Below are positions 47,899 through 57,618 of a stretch of 64,000 bases of DNA, in pieces. The position numbers and the translations under genes were made by a program. The notes under the pieces were generated by a model that was given only the letters and a program-made list of their open reading frames with translations, made no database searches and was not told where the DNA came from. The stretch is from Hahella sp. HNIBRBA332 (lineage in GTDB: Bacteria > Pseudomonadota > Gammaproteobacteria > Pseudomonadales > Oleiphilaceae): contig NZ_CP132203.1 of NCBI RefSeq assembly GCF_030719035.1, forward strand, positions 4,978,501 to 5,042,500, given 5' to 3'. Each line of letters begins with the position of its first letter. Position 1 is the stretch's first letter.

Positions 47899-48758
47899 TC
47901 CGCTTCTGCTTCCGTCGGCTCCAGGGTCAACCAGCGTTCATCAATGCGGGTGGAGAAGCCTGCTGCGCGCGGGTGCCCGCCGCCGCCAAACTTTATCGCC
48001 ACCTCGGCCACATTAACGCCATCGTCTGTGGATCGCAGCGACCAGCCGCGCTTACCGCCCTTATCACTGTACCCCGCCGCGAAGGGATGTCCCTGCGCCA
48101 GCACATTGAGCAGTTCGCTGGTCACCGCGAGAGGACAGTTAACAATAGGCACCGCATAGCCGGCGATCTCGCCCATCACCGACCGTCCCTTGTAATATTC
48201 GATCATCTGTTCACGAAACCGGTTAATGGCGCGCCCCTCGTCCGCCAGACGCGACAAGGCGGCCCCGGATTGGGCCAATTCATCCCATACTTCAAAATCC
48301 TTGGGGTAAGACATTAACGCCGCATTGACGTCACGGCTGTCGGCCATGCGCCATTGCCAGAGGTCGCGGTCCTGAATCATCGCCAGCAAGGCAGGAGGCG
48401 GCTCTTCGTGAAAGTGCTCCCAGGCGATCACCGCACCGGAGCGACTCATATCAAACGTCAGACTTAAATTCAGGCACTCCTGATCCAACCCGGCGACCTC
48501 TTCCGCCGCACTGATATGGTGATCCAGCACGATGACAGCGTCGGCGCTGACGCACAGTTGCTTCAAAGCCTCTCGCTTGTAGCAGAAGTCCAGAAGGTAA
48601 ACGCGCTTGCCCGCGCAGTCCGGCGGCGGCTCGCCGTGGGTCGCCGCGTAGTAGTCCGCATCCTGTTTATCCAACATCGTCAGGCGCCGGTAGGCCGCAT
48701 AAGCCGCACCGAAGCCATCCAGGCAATTGCCATGATAAATTACGAGGGTCTGATTCAC
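47895..48758 (-). CDS. DHH-family phosphoesterase
   Basis: The 287-residue product starts at GTG 48758. It shows HGNCLDGFGAAYAA (first metal motif), DFCYKREAL, and VIVLDHHISAAEE (the DHH motif), plus a C-terminal GGGGHPRAAGF DHHA1 block that binds substrate. DHH enzymes hydrolyse phosphodiesters or release nucleotides (RecJ, NrnA, GdpP relatives); this length and layout fit the small NrnA-like group acting on short oligonucleotides or related compounds. It overlaps the downstream DUF488 gene by 4 nt. Confidence 0.85.
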   Translation of the reverse strand: MNQTLVIYHGNCLDGFGAAYAAYRRLTMLDKQDADYYAATHGEPPPDCAGKRVYLLDFCYKREALKQLCVSADAVIVLDHHISAAEEVAGLDQECLNLSLTFDMSRSGAVIAWEHFHEEPPPALLAMIQDRDLWQWRMADSRDVNAALMSYPKDFEVWDELAQSGAALSRLADEGRAINRFREQMIEYYKGRSVMGEIAGYAVPIVNCPLAVTSELLNVLAQGHPFAAGYSDKGGKRGWSLRSTDDGVNVAEVAIKFGGGGHPRAAGFSTRIDERWLTLEPTEAEAE

Positions 48759-48847
48759 CGATCACTCACCTTACACAGTCCTTATCATTGCATATATACG
48801 CTAAGTGCAGAGGACGGCTCAACGCCACTTTCCGGTAAGCCAAAATG

Positions 48848-48882
48848 AAAAAGCCCGACTATCCTTCGGGAAAGCCGGGCTT
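48848..48882 (-). terminator. Terminator of the PiT gene
   Basis: On the minus strand, AAGCCCG-CTT pairs with AAG-CGGGCTT around TCCCGAAGGA (one mismatch) and runs into TTTTT. Confidence 0.85.
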
Positions 48883-48900
48883 ACACAGAGCAGAAACAGC

Positions 48901-50469
48901 CTATGGCAACAGCATACCGCGGATCATGAAATACAGCAGGGCCGCCAGTAATGCGGACACAGGCACCGTAATAATCCAGGCGGCGACGATCTTCTTGATG
49001 CTGGCGCGCTTGACCAGTTCTTCACGATACACATTTTTCAGACGCTTGCGCTCTTCTTTGGTAAGAGGCACGTCTTCTTTGTGTTTCTTGGCCTGCTTCA
49101 ACATCTGCTTCATATCTTCCACAGACGCTTTTTCGAAGTTGTTCAGAAACTTCTGCAGCTTCTCGCGCTCCAGACCCGCATGCTCCTCCAGAATAAGATG
49201 CAGCTGGCTGGCGTAGTTCACTTTCAAATATTCCCGCAGGAAACCGACGCCAAAGACTGCGCCGACAGCGATATGAGTGGAGCTGACCGGCAAGCCCAGC
49301 TGCGAAGCGACAATTACCGTGATAGCAGCGGCCAGAGCGATACAGAAGGCGCGCGTCTTGTCCAGTTCAGTGATCTCGTTACCGACTGTCTTGATCAGCT
49401 TTGGTCCGTACAGCAACAGACCAATTGCGATACCCAACGCACCGACCATCATCACCCATAACGGAATAGACGCCTTTTGCACCACGCCGTGATTAACAAT
49501 CGCGTCATTGATCGCAGCCAGCGGTCCAATCGCATTGGCCACGTCGTTGGCGCCATGAGCGAAACTCAGCAACGCCGCCGCGAAGATCAGCGGCACGGTA
49601 AACAGCTTGTTGACGCTTTCACGGGTGTTTTCCATTTTCCGCGCAGCGCGCCCTACCATTGGCAGCAACGCAAAGTACAACGCCGCCGAGACTCCCAGGC
49701 CTATGAGCAAGGCGGTCATGAAGTCCAGTTTAATGATGTTCTTGGCGCCTTTAAGCAGCAGGTAGGTGACGAACGCCCACGCCATGATTGCGATCAGGAT
49801 AGGAACGTAACGACGCGCCGCTCCCAGCTTATCCTCTTCATACAACATTGAGCGCTTGACGAAGTACAGGGTCCCCGCCGCGATAACGCCGCCCATTGCA
49901 GGCGAAATCACCCAGCTGGCCACGATAGCGCCCATCTGTCCCCAGTTCGCAACGCCAAAGCCGCCGGCGGCGATGCCTGCGCCCAGTACGCCGCCAACAA
50001 TGGAATGCGTGGTGGATACAGGCGCGCCCAGATAGGTCGCCACGTTCAACCACAGCGCACCGGCCAGCAGCGCCGCCATCATCAGCCAGATGAAAGTAGT
50101 GGAATCTTGAATGAAGTCCGGGTTGATAATACCGTTCTTGATGGTGCTGACTACGTTGCCCCCGGCGACCAGCGCCCCCAGCGCTTCAAATATCGCCGCC
50201 AGCGCCAGCGCGCCCAGCAGAGTGATCGCTTTCGAGCCCACGGCGGGCCCCATATTATTGGCTACGTCGTTGGCGCCGATGTTCAGCGCCATATAACCGC
50301 CGATCATAGCGGCGACTACAAGCAGGTATCCTCCCTCAAGATCGCCGATCCGAAGGTTGGTGTATATCAGGATGCCCAGAATAAAAAGTAGCGCAATACC
50401 AATGCGAGCCAGTTCCTGCTGCCCACTGGAGGCGGCTTCTTCCAACTGACCCAGGTTGCGAAACTCCAT
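48901..50469 (-). CDS. Inorganic phosphate transporter, PiT family
   Basis: This inner-membrane symporter takes up phosphate with a cation (H+ or Na+). The 522-residue protein has two homologous halves, each with the signature GANDVANN (MALNIGANDVANNMGPAVGS) and GANDVANAIGPLAA, and PVSSTHIAVGAVFGVG near the second half. A charged cytoplasmic loop (about 405-480) lies before the last helix. GAGGGGA precedes the ATG. It is a single-gene unit with its own terminator. Whether it uses Na+ or H+ cannot be told. Confidence 0.93.
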   Translation of the reverse strand: MEFRNLGQLEEAASSGQQELARIGIALLFILGILIYTNLRIGDLEGGYLLVVAAMIGGYMALNIGANDVANNMGPAVGSKAITLLGALALAAIFEALGALVAGGNVVSTIKNGIINPDFIQDSTTFIWLMMAALLAGALWLNVATYLGAPVSTTHSIVGGVLGAGIAAGGFGVANWGQMGAIVASWVISPAMGGVIAAGTLYFVKRSMLYEEDKLGAARRYVPILIAIMAWAFVTYLLLKGAKNIIKLDFMTALLIGLGVSAALYFALLPMVGRAARKMENTRESVNKLFTVPLIFAAALLSFAHGANDVANAIGPLAAINDAIVNHGVVQKASIPLWVMMVGALGIAIGLLLYGPKLIKTVGNEITELDKTRAFCIALAAAITVIVASQLGLPVSSTHIAVGAVFGVGFLREYLKVNYASQLHLILEEHAGLEREKLQKFLNNFEKASVEDMKQMLKQAKKHKEDVPLTKEERKRLKNVYREELVKRASIKKIVAAWIITVPVSALLAALLYFMIRGMLLP

Positions 50470-50973
50470 CAGATTTTCCCCTCAATAAATTTGAAGGCGC
50501 AACTTTAACAAAACAGTCATCTGATGGACATAGTCCAAAATCGCGGAAATAACGGCTATTAACGGGGAAATTCCTGGAAGATTGATCTGCGTCGCGCCAG
50601 GTTATTGATTCAACCGATTATTTTGTATACATTAAGCGAGTTCGTGCATCAAGAGAAGGACTGACGTCCTCACCAACCTGCCGACCTGGGCAAGGTGGTG
50701 CCAGAACCGTTACAGGAAACATTTTGTTTAAGTCATTAATGTCGATTACCAAACGAATTACCAAGGGCATGTTACCAACCGGTAAATAAGCCCCCGATCG
50801 TTTGCGCCTCTTTAGGCAATAGACATTAGAAAACCTCCCTCGTGCGGGAATGACTTAATCAAAAAAACTGTTTTCCGGGTTCTGAGATGTGGCCATCCTG
50901 GCAACTCACAGGCAAGCCCCACGTCAGTTCTCGCACGTTTTAATCGATAGTATTAACGTGGAGAACCTAGAAC
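50470..50973. other. Long leader/intergenic region with structured segment
   Basis: 504 bases lie between the divergent PiT gene and the small unknown gene at 50974. A short stem AGGAC/GTCCT near 50655-50668 is followed by a longer stem where CACCA-ACCT-GCC pairs with GGC-AGGT-TGGTG (about 50672-50702). Further on TTACCAA occurs three times (50746, 50758, 50772). No gene is seen. The structured part could be a leader RNA or regulator site; I match it to no known riboswitch. Confidence 0.45.
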
Positions 50974-51333
50974 ATGTCATTAACCGCTTCATTAGCAGAT
51001 CATGCTGAAGCCCATGAGCTTCAGGATCAGCCCGAGCTGCCGTCGCCCAATCTCGAACAGCTTCTCACGTCCAGTGCGACGATCCGTCACTACGTTCACC
51101 TTTGCCCCCTGAATGTTTGGATGGCGCAAGGCTCATACCGATGCAAGACTCAGGGGAGCCACGCCAGCTATTGGGTCTACGCGGAGTACCGCGACCGCCG
51201 CGGCGCCAGCCGTTACGCCAGTTTCAGGTTTGCTTCCGCGCAACAGGCGCTGGACTTCGTACGCTTCAGGCTGGCCGCTATTTCACTGCCGGGAATCAGC
51301 TCAGAGCAAACCCATCGCCGCCCGTTAGGTTAA
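50974..51333 (+). CDS. Small protein of unknown function
   Basis: A 119-residue, cytoplasmic, Arg/Ala-rich product with a GGAG-type ribosome site upstream. The first 40 residues are acidic and helical; the rest carries paired aromatic residues (HASYWVYAEYRDRRGASRYASFRF) and ends basic. No motif of a known family. It stands before a diguanylate cyclase (170 bases apart, same strand) but a link is not shown. Confidence 0.55.
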   Translation: MSLTASLADHAEAHELQDQPELPSPNLEQLLTSSATIRHYVHLCPLNVWMAQGSYRCKTQGSHASYWVYAEYRDRRGASRYASFRFASAQQALDFVRFRLAAISLPGISSEQTHRRPLG

Positions 51334-51503
51334 TCCGACGGGCGCCGCCTGATTTCCTGACCTTTCGCCGACCGCCGCCATCGCATTCCGAAATAATATT
51401 TAACAGTTGTTGCGGGAAATACCTGATAGTGTCGGCAATTTATCGAATATATGTGGACTATAATAGAAACAGTCACTTGCAGAGGCGGCCATAACAATAA
51501 GAC

Positions 51504-52607
51504 ATGACAGAGCGTAACCGCAAAACCAACTTCCATCTGTTAAGCGCAGTCCTCGACGAAGAAGCCAAGGTCGTTAGCGTCATTAAAGCGCTGGCTTATG
51601 CGGCGTCCTTCATGTCCTTCGTTATTGGCGTGAAGTCCTGGCTGTGGTCCCATACTGCGCACGCATCCGCGCTGTTCCTGTTTTGCGCGCTGATGCTGAT
51701 GAACGTGATTTCCTACAACCGCACCCTCAATCAGCAACTGTTCAAAACCCTGTTCTTATGGCTGGTCGGTCTGTTGTTCCTGTATCTCATCGCCGGCGGC
51801 GGCGAGAGCAATACCGGCATTCTCTGGTTTTATGTGTTCCCGCCTTTCGTCTTTTATGTGGCGGGACTACGCACCGGCAGCTGGATGTTGATCATCATGG
51901 TTGCGCTGATCGCCATTATCTTCCGCTTTCCGGAACTCCCCTGGGTGCGCACCGTCTATAATCTGGACTTCCAACTCCGCTTCGCCGCCACCGTTTCCTT
52001 CGTCTCCGTCTTCGCCTTTGTGATGGATCACTCCAGGCGCAAAGCGCGTCAGGAGCTGATCAACATGGCGCGTCTGTATGAGAAAGCGGCGCGCACTGAC
52101 GAGTTGACCCAGTTGCCCAACCGCCGCGACATGCAGCAACAGCTTGAGAAAGAATATTTCCGCTACAAGCGCCATGGCAGCCACTTCTCAGTTATCCTGC
52201 TGGATATCGATCACTTCAAGATGATCAATGACACATACGGCCACGACGCCGGCGACTTCGTGCTGATGAAAATTTCAGAGTTATTGGTCAACGCCTGCCG
52301 CAAAATGGACATGGCGGCGCGCTGGGGCGGAGAAGAATTCCTCATTCAGTTGCCGGACACCTCATTGGTGCAGGCCCTGACCCTGGCGGAAAGGCTACGC
52401 AAAAGCATCGAGACCAGTCCGCTGCAGTACAAAAATCAGGAAATCAGCTACACCATCAGTTGCGGCGTCTGCTCCATCAGTCAGGCGAAAGATCTGGCCT
52501 CTCTACTGAAGCAGGCGGACGTCAATCTGTATCAGGCCAAAATCAAAGGCCGCAATATGGTGATCCCTTTGGTTGTGCAAAAAGCCAGCGAGGATGAACC
52601 CGTCTAA
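51504..52607 (+). CDS. Diguanylate cyclase, membrane-bound, GGDEF domain
   Basis: This enzyme makes cyclic di-GMP from two GTP at the inner membrane. The 367-residue product has about six N-terminal membrane helices (to about 180), a short linker helix (RQELINMARLYEKAA), and a GGDEF domain (about 195-360). The active site reads RWGGEEF (residues 273-279), a functional variant. The LTQLPNRRDMQQQL segment and FKMINDTYGHDAGD are typical. The membrane part resembles the MASE/7TM type but I cannot name it. It converges on the EVE gene with 5 bases between stops. Confidence 0.92.
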   Translation: MTERNRKTNFHLLSAVLDEEAKVVSVIKALAYAASFMSFVIGVKSWLWSHTAHASALFLFCALMLMNVISYNRTLNQQLFKTLFLWLVGLLFLYLIAGGGESNTGILWFYVFPPFVFYVAGLRTGSWMLIIMVALIAIIFRFPELPWVRTVYNLDFQLRFAATVSFVSVFAFVMDHSRRKARQELINMARLYEKAARTDELTQLPNRRDMQQQLEKEYFRYKRHGSHFSVILLDIDHFKMINDTYGHDAGDFVLMKISELLVNACRKMDMAARWGGEEFLIQLPDTSLVQALTLAERLRKSIETSPLQYKNQEISYTISCGVCSISQAKDLASLLKQADVNLYQAKIKGRNMVIPLVVQKASEDEPV

Positions 52608-52612
52608 GCGCT

Positions 52613-53071
52613 TCACGCCATCGCCATGACAGCGTCCCACTCATGGGGTTGCACCGGCATTACGGAGAGACGACTGCGTTTGACCAGCGCCATGTCCTGA
52701 AGCGCAGGGTTCAGCTTAATCTCCGCCAGCGGAACGACCTTTTTCAATTTAAGCACGAACTTCACTGAGACGCACCACCAGCGGGGGTTCTCCTCCGTAG
52801 ACTTGGGATCGTAATAAGGCGACTCAGGATCAAAAGAGGACGGGTCCGGGTAGGCTTCCCGGCAGACTTCGGCGATACCCGCTACGCCCGGTTCGGGGCA
52901 ACTGCTGTGATAGATGAACACCTGATCGCCCACTTTCATATTGTCGCGCATAAAGTTACGCGCCTGATAATTCCGCACGCCATCCCAGCCGGACACGCCT
53001 TCCGGCGAGTTCGCCAGATCATCGATGCTGAATGCGTCGGGTTCAGTTTTCATCAGCCAGTACGCCATAGG
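52613..53071 (-). CDS. EVE-domain protein
   Basis: From ATG 53071 (AGGAGG upstream) the product has 152 residues and starts MAYWLMKTEPDAFSIDDL, the EVE (thymocyte nuclear protein 1-like) signature, with WDGVRNYQARNFMRD and QVFIYHSSC that follow. EVE domains bind modified bases in RNA or DNA; the exact ligand is unknown here. Frames extending to 53149 lack a ribosome site and would add an Arg-rich stretch. Confidence 0.88.
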   Translation of the reverse strand, partial: PMAYWLMKTEPDAFSIDDLANSPEGVSGWDGVRNYQARNFMRDNMKVGDQVFIYHSSCPEPGVAGIAEVCREAYPDPSSFDPESPYYDPKSTEENPRWWCVSVKFVLKLKKVVPLAEIKLNPALQDMALVKRSRLSVMPVQPHEWDAVMAMA

Positions 53072-53256
53072 TTTGTCCTCCTGTTGAGCTTCTAGATGGC
53101 GGGGCCTAAACAATAAATGCAAAGCCAACAAAATTCTAATGCGGAGCACTCCTAAAACAATTCCTGGCGGAGACGCTTAAAATTCCTGCCGCGGATGCTT
53201 ACAATACCCGACTGAATTAATCGGACATTGAATCGTCCCAGTAACCGGGAAAGAGC

Positions 53257-53706
53257 ATGAAAAAGATTGTTATCTGCGTCGGCACTGTATACGGCGCTGC
53301 GCTGGAAACCGCCGAAGCGGTGCAAAAGGCGCTGAATGAGGAAGGATATGCAGCCCGGGTGGCGCAAAATCCCACTCTGGAAGACATCACGGAAGCGGAC
53401 TCCGCCGCGTTAATCTGCACCTCCACCACCGGCAGTGGCGACCTGCCCGACAATATCGCGCCTTTATATACGGCGCTGACCACGCAATTCCCCAATATCG
53501 TCGGCAAGCCCTTCGGCGTCATCACCTTGGGCGACAGCTCTTATTTCGACAGCTATTGCGGCGCGGGCGAACTGATGGAGCACGCCATGACCGAGCTGGC
53601 GGCGGTGAAAGTGGGAGACGGACTCAAAATCGACGCGATGGAAACCGCCGATCCCGCCGCGGAAGCCGTCGCTTGGGCGCAGACTTGGGCGCAGCAATTG
53701 GCTTAG
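53257..53706 (+). CDS. MioC-like flavodoxin
   Basis: A 149-residue cytoplasmic flavoprotein. The FMN phosphate loop at the start (GTVYGAALETAEAV), STTGSGDLPDN, and the isoalloxazine loop GDSSYFDSYCGAG are visible. It probably shuttles electrons as short-chain flavodoxins do. A ribosome site GGGAAAG precedes the ATG. A strong terminator follows. Confidence 0.88.
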   Translation: MKKIVICVGTVYGAALETAEAVQKALNEEGYAARVAQNPTLEDITEADSAALICTSTTGSGDLPDNIAPLYTALTTQFPNIVGKPFGVITLGDSSYFDSYCGAGELMEHAMTELAAVKVGDGLKIDAMETADPAAEAVAWAQTWAQQLA

Positions 53707-53746
53707 CCGTTCTCGTCGCCACGTCAGTCCAGGCTCCCCTTTCAAC

Positions 53747-53779
53747 AGGCCATTGATTCGCAATGGCCTTCTCTTTTCT
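53747..53779 (+). terminator. Terminator of the flavodoxin gene
   Basis: AGGCCATTG and CAATGGCCT pair perfectly around ATTCG and are followed by TCTCTTTT. It lies 40 nt after the stop. Confidence 0.8.
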
Positions 53780-53908
53780 CTCCCTGATGAGCGCCCCAGG
53801 TTGGCGTGATCGCCCATCCCTACCTAATCTTAAGTTGTATACGCCGCCTTCGCTTCTCCCCATTACCGCCTAGATGGGGCGACGCTAATTGTTGATTTCA
53901 AAAGAAAA

Positions 53909-56527
53909 ATGCCAAATATCAAAGCGTTCCTGTTCCTATGTCTGCTCGTACTAAGCGCCCACTGCCACGGGGAAGCTGAAGCGCCGCGCAACTATGTCAG
54001 CGCCGAGGATAAGGCGATACCGGTTGTCGACTACTGGCGTGACGCTACCGGGGAGGAAAGTCTGGAAGAACTGCTCAGCCATGCCGACCTCACCTGGGAA
54101 ACGATCGCCGCCAACCACGCCAACTTCGGTTACACCAAAGACAGTTTCTGGTTTCGCTTCACCCTGGCCAACGCCACCGATAAACCGAAACGTCGCCTGC
54201 TCGTAGTCAGAGCGCCTCATTTGGATGATGTGCTCTTTGTCGAGCTGGTCAATGACGAGGTCGTCCGGCGCAGCCAGACCGGCGAATATTATCCGTTCAG
54301 CCAGCGGGAGACGCTGCACCCTCTTTATATCTACCCCGTGGAGCTGGAGCCCGGCGAAGCGCATGATTTTTTGTTCCGCATCCAAAGCGAGGGCTCCCTG
54401 AGTCTGCCTCTGGAGATATGGAAGGAAGACGCGTTCTACCTGCGCAATGACCGGGAAGTCCTCACCCACGGTCTTTATTACGGCTTCCTGCTTTTTGTCG
54501 TCACGTTCAACCTGTTTATTTTCCTGGCGCTCCGGGAGCCCATGTATCTGTTCTACGTCATCTTTACCTTGATGATTCTGCTGGTGCAAGCGACGCTGCA
54601 AGGCCGCACTTTCCAATTCCTCTGGCCCAACGTACCGCAGTTGCAGAACTTCACTATCCTGGTCTCCGTGCCGCTGATTGCGCTATCAGCGGCGGAGTTT
54701 TCCCGACGTTTCCTGAAATTGCCCGTCAAAGCCCCGCGCCTGAATTACCTGCTGATCGGCGTCAGCATTGCCGGGGTGGCCTCGATAGTCGGCGTTTTCG
54801 CTGCGCCAGCGCACCTGTCAAAAGGCGCATCCACCGCGTTAGTGCTGGTGACAGACCTGATTCTCGTCATTATCGGCCCCTATCTCTGGTGGAAAGGCGT
54901 GCGCTCCGCTCGCCTGTTTACTTGCGCCTGGCTGATGCTGGAGTTGGGCGCCAGCTTGACCCTGTTATTGGTCCTGGGCATCGTCCCGCATAACCTGCTG
55001 ACGGCGTACGGTTTTGAAATTGGCTCTGCTGCGGAAGCCGTGCTGCTCTCCGTCGCCATTGTGGAGCGCATCTATGTTGAACGGAATGAGCGCCTCAAGG
55101 CCCAGGAACAAATCATCGAAGAGCAGCAGGAACTGCAATTGCTGGAGCAACGTCGCTTATATGAGGCGACCCACAGTCATGTCACCGAGTTGCCCAGCCG
55201 CGCCTATCTGGAGCGCTTCATCACCGATCGCATCAGCGCCAAGCCGGGCGGCGCCTTTATGGCCTGCCTGATCAGCCTGCAGCGCTATCGTGACATAGAC
55301 CGCACTCTGGGCAATGAAAACGCGCGCCAGCTGATGTACCAGATCGCCCATCAACTCAATGAATTCGTGGAAACGCTGGATGGCGTCATCCCCATCGAGC
55401 AGTCCGTACAGGGGCCGCTTTATGTCGCGTCGCTGGACGAAATCACGCTGGCGATGCTGCTGGAACGGCGTCGCGACAGCGAAGCCGATCAGGAAGTGCT
55501 GGCCCTGTCGAAGTTTCTGGGACGGCGCATTCAGTTCGGCTACCTTTCACTCGATCTTGATCCTCGCTTTGGCCTGGCTGCCTACCCCCATCATACGGAC
55601 AGCGCCGAAGGCCTGTTGCGACTGGCGCGCATCGCCTTGGACGCCACCCATCACAGCAAAGGCTGCGCGGCGGTTTACCAGTCCCAGTACAACCCTTACA
55701 GCGAGCGTCGCCTCACCCTGCTGGCGGAGTTGGACAAAGCCATCGACGCCGACAAGCTCAGTCTGCATTTTCAACCGCAGTTGGACATTGAAGCCGATGT
55801 CATCACCGGCTTTGAAGCCTTGATTCGCTGGACGCATGATGACTTCGGCCAAGTATTCCCCGACGAGTTCATTCCGTTGGCGGAACAGGCCGGCCACATT
55901 ACCAAGCTCACTCTCTGGGTAATCAGGCAGGCGCTCATCCGCCTACAGGAGTTAAGCGAAGCCGGTTACGAAGACATTGGCATTGCAGTGAACATTTCGA
56001 TGGTGGACCTGGAGAACGACAGCTTTATAGAGAAAGTGCAACGATTACTGGCCAGCGCCAGCGTTCCCCCCGCGCGACTGACGCTGGAACTCACAGAGAC
56101 TGCCCTGATGCGGGATCCCGAGGGGGCGCTATCGGCGCTAAAGGCCCTCAGAGCGGCAGGCGTGCTGATTGCACTGGATGACTTCGGCGTAGGTTACTCC
56201 TCCCTCTCCTATATCAAGAAGCTGCCCTTGCATAAGGTGAAAATAGACCGCTCCCTGATCAGCGATCTCGCCAGCGCGCCGGACGCCGGCGTCGTGGCGC
56301 GAACCGCCATCGATATGTCTCATGGGCTGGGTTACGAGGCTATTGCGGAAGGTGTGGAGGATGTTGAGTCGCTCAACCTGCTGCGGTCCATGGATTGCCG
56401 TTACATTCAAGGATACTGGCTGGCCCGGCCGATGCCCTGGGAGTTCGCCATCGAATGGCTGCGCACTTACGCCGCCCATGCTCAGGAACGGGCGGCGGAA
56501 CGGGACATGCGCGCCAAGTCCGGCTGA
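53909..56527 (+). CDS. 7TMR-DISM receptor with degenerate GGDEF and active-looking EAL domain
   Basis: This 872-residue inner-membrane protein has a signal peptide (1-22), a periplasmic 7TMR-DISMED2 domain (about 30-170), seven membrane helices (about 180-390), a coiled coil, a GGDEF-like domain (about 420-590) and an EAL domain (about 605-860). At the GGDEF site the sequence reads ASLDEI, so cyclase activity is unlikely. The EAL domain keeps the metal and catalytic residues: EALIRW, NISMVD, ELTET, DDFGVGYSSLSYI, KIDRS, AEGVED and IQGYWLARP. It probably degrades cyclic di-GMP on an extracellular signal; GTP binding by the degenerate domain may regulate it. Confidence 0.9.
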   Translation: MPNIKAFLFLCLLVLSAHCHGEAEAPRNYVSAEDKAIPVVDYWRDATGEESLEELLSHADLTWETIAANHANFGYTKDSFWFRFTLANATDKPKRRLLVVRAPHLDDVLFVELVNDEVVRRSQTGEYYPFSQRETLHPLYIYPVELEPGEAHDFLFRIQSEGSLSLPLEIWKEDAFYLRNDREVLTHGLYYGFLLFVVTFNLFIFLALREPMYLFYVIFTLMILLVQATLQGRTFQFLWPNVPQLQNFTILVSVPLIALSAAEFSRRFLKLPVKAPRLNYLLIGVSIAGVASIVGVFAAPAHLSKGASTALVLVTDLILVIIGPYLWWKGVRSARLFTCAWLMLELGASLTLLLVLGIVPHNLLTAYGFEIGSAAEAVLLSVAIVERIYVERNERLKAQEQIIEEQQELQLLEQRRLYEATHSHVTELPSRAYLERFITDRISAKPGGAFMACLISLQRYRDIDRTLGNENARQLMYQIAHQLNEFVETLDGVIPIEQSVQGPLYVASLDEITLAMLLERRRDSEADQEVLALSKFLGRRIQFGYLSLDLDPRFGLAAYPHHTDSAEGLLRLARIALDATHHSKGCAAVYQSQYNPYSERRLTLLAELDKAIDADKLSLHFQPQLDIEADVITGFEALIRWTHDDFGQVFPDEFIPLAEQAGHITKLTLWVIRQALIRLQELSEAGYEDIGIAVNISMVDLENDSFIEKVQRLLASASVPPARLTLELTETALMRDPEGALSALKALRAAGVLIALDDFGVGYSSLSYIKKLPLHKVKIDRSLISDLASAPDAGVVARTAIDMSHGLGYEAIAEGVEDVESLNLLRSMDCRYIQGYWLARPMPWEFAIEWLRTYAAHAQERAAERDMRAKSG

Positions 56528-56532
56528 AGCGG

Positions 56533-57531
56533 TTACAGCGCAGATATCGCGCGGCTTTCGCCGATTTTCATAACTCGTCTCTGCGGCCCGGAGCCAGGGG
56601 CCAGAAAACGCTCTTTAGGTTCCCAGAACGGTTCAGTGGTCAACCGCACCGTGCCCCAGTGCATTCCCACCAGTTGCGCCGCTTTCAGGTCTTTGCCCAT
56701 TGAAACCGCCTCTTCCGGACTGGCGTGAACCCCTGCGAAAACTTCCCGCGGCGCATAGGCGCCGATAGGCACAAGGGCGATATCATAAGGCCCGGTCAGC
56801 TCGCCAATGCGTTTAAATTCATCGCCATATCCGGTATCGCCAGCGAAGAAACACTTAACGCCCCCGCCCTCTATAGCGAAGCTCGCCCACAAGGTCTGAT
56901 CCGCATCCCAGAGCGAACGTCCGGAAAAGTGATAGGCAGGGAGCGCGGTGTAGAGCACGCCTTGAATACGGCAGCTTTGATACCAGTCCAGCTCGACGAC
57001 CTTGCGATACCCCAAGCGGATAAAATCCGCGCGTAACCCTAAAGTTGTCACCACCTGCACGTTTTCTTTGTTCTTCAGCCGCGCCAGCGTGGGCGCGTCA
57101 AAATGGTCATAGTGATTATGGGACATGACGATGACGTCGACATCCAGGTCTTCAATCTGCAATGGCGACGCCACTAGGCGCTTGGGGCCGCTGAACTGCA
57201 GGGGCGAGGCGCGCGCTCCCAGAAACGGGTCCGTCAGTATTCTCTGATCCCCCAGACGCAGATAGAAACAGGACTGCCCCAACCAAGTCAGACTTTGCTC
57301 CGCCTGCACCGCCGCTAACTCCGCAATCGCCGCATCACGATGCAGGCAATGATCGTGAGTGGCGCGCACCGGGTCATTGCCATGCCGGAACAGCTCCCAC
57401 AGGACTTTCGCCATCTCCGAGGAATGCCGGCCGTCATGATGCCCTCCTGGCGGAGACCGGAAGCGACCGCCTACATGGTGGGGTCGGTTGCGGTACGCGT
57501 GGGGAACATCCAGATCCAGTATTTTGGTCAT
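56533..57531 (-). CDS. MBL-fold hydrolase, NAPE-PLD/UlaG-like
   Basis: This 332-residue cytoplasmic metallo-hydrolase has zinc motif SHNHYDHFD and later metal ligands in FFAGDTGYGDEF and GMHWGT. After the motif, the sequence (TYHFSG-like PAYHFSGRSLWDADQTLWASF) follows the NAPE-PLD-like group that cleaves phosphodiester bonds of phospholipids. The first 50 residues (HHVGGRFRSPPGGHHDGR) are His/Gly/Arg-rich and typical of bacterial relatives. Substrate unknown. Confidence 0.85.
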   Translation of the reverse strand: MTKILDLDVPHAYRNRPHHVGGRFRSPPGGHHDGRHSSEMAKVLWELFRHGNDPVRATHDHCLHRDAAIAELAAVQAEQSLTWLGQSCFYLRLGDQRILTDPFLGARASPLQFSGPKRLVASPLQIEDLDVDVIVMSHNHYDHFDAPTLARLKNKENVQVVTTLGLRADFIRLGYRKVVELDWYQSCRIQGVLYTALPAYHFSGRSLWDADQTLWASFAIEGGGVKCFFAGDTGYGDEFKRIGELTGPYDIALVPIGAYAPREVFAGVHASPEEAVSMGKDLKAAQLVGMHWGTVRLTTEPFWEPKERFLAPGSGPQRRVMKIGESRAISAL

Positions 57532-57618
57532 GCGCCAGTCTCTCAGTGATAATAGAAGTCTTACGCCCTCGAATTCTCCGGAGGCGTTTTGCGTTACGAA
57601 TGAAGCATACTCTAAGGC

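Noticed and set aside
50640..50790. Possible riboswitch in the leader
   Set aside because: Checked by eye for TPP, cobalamin, FMN and c-di-GMP consensus parts; none is present, so only unnamed structure is reported.
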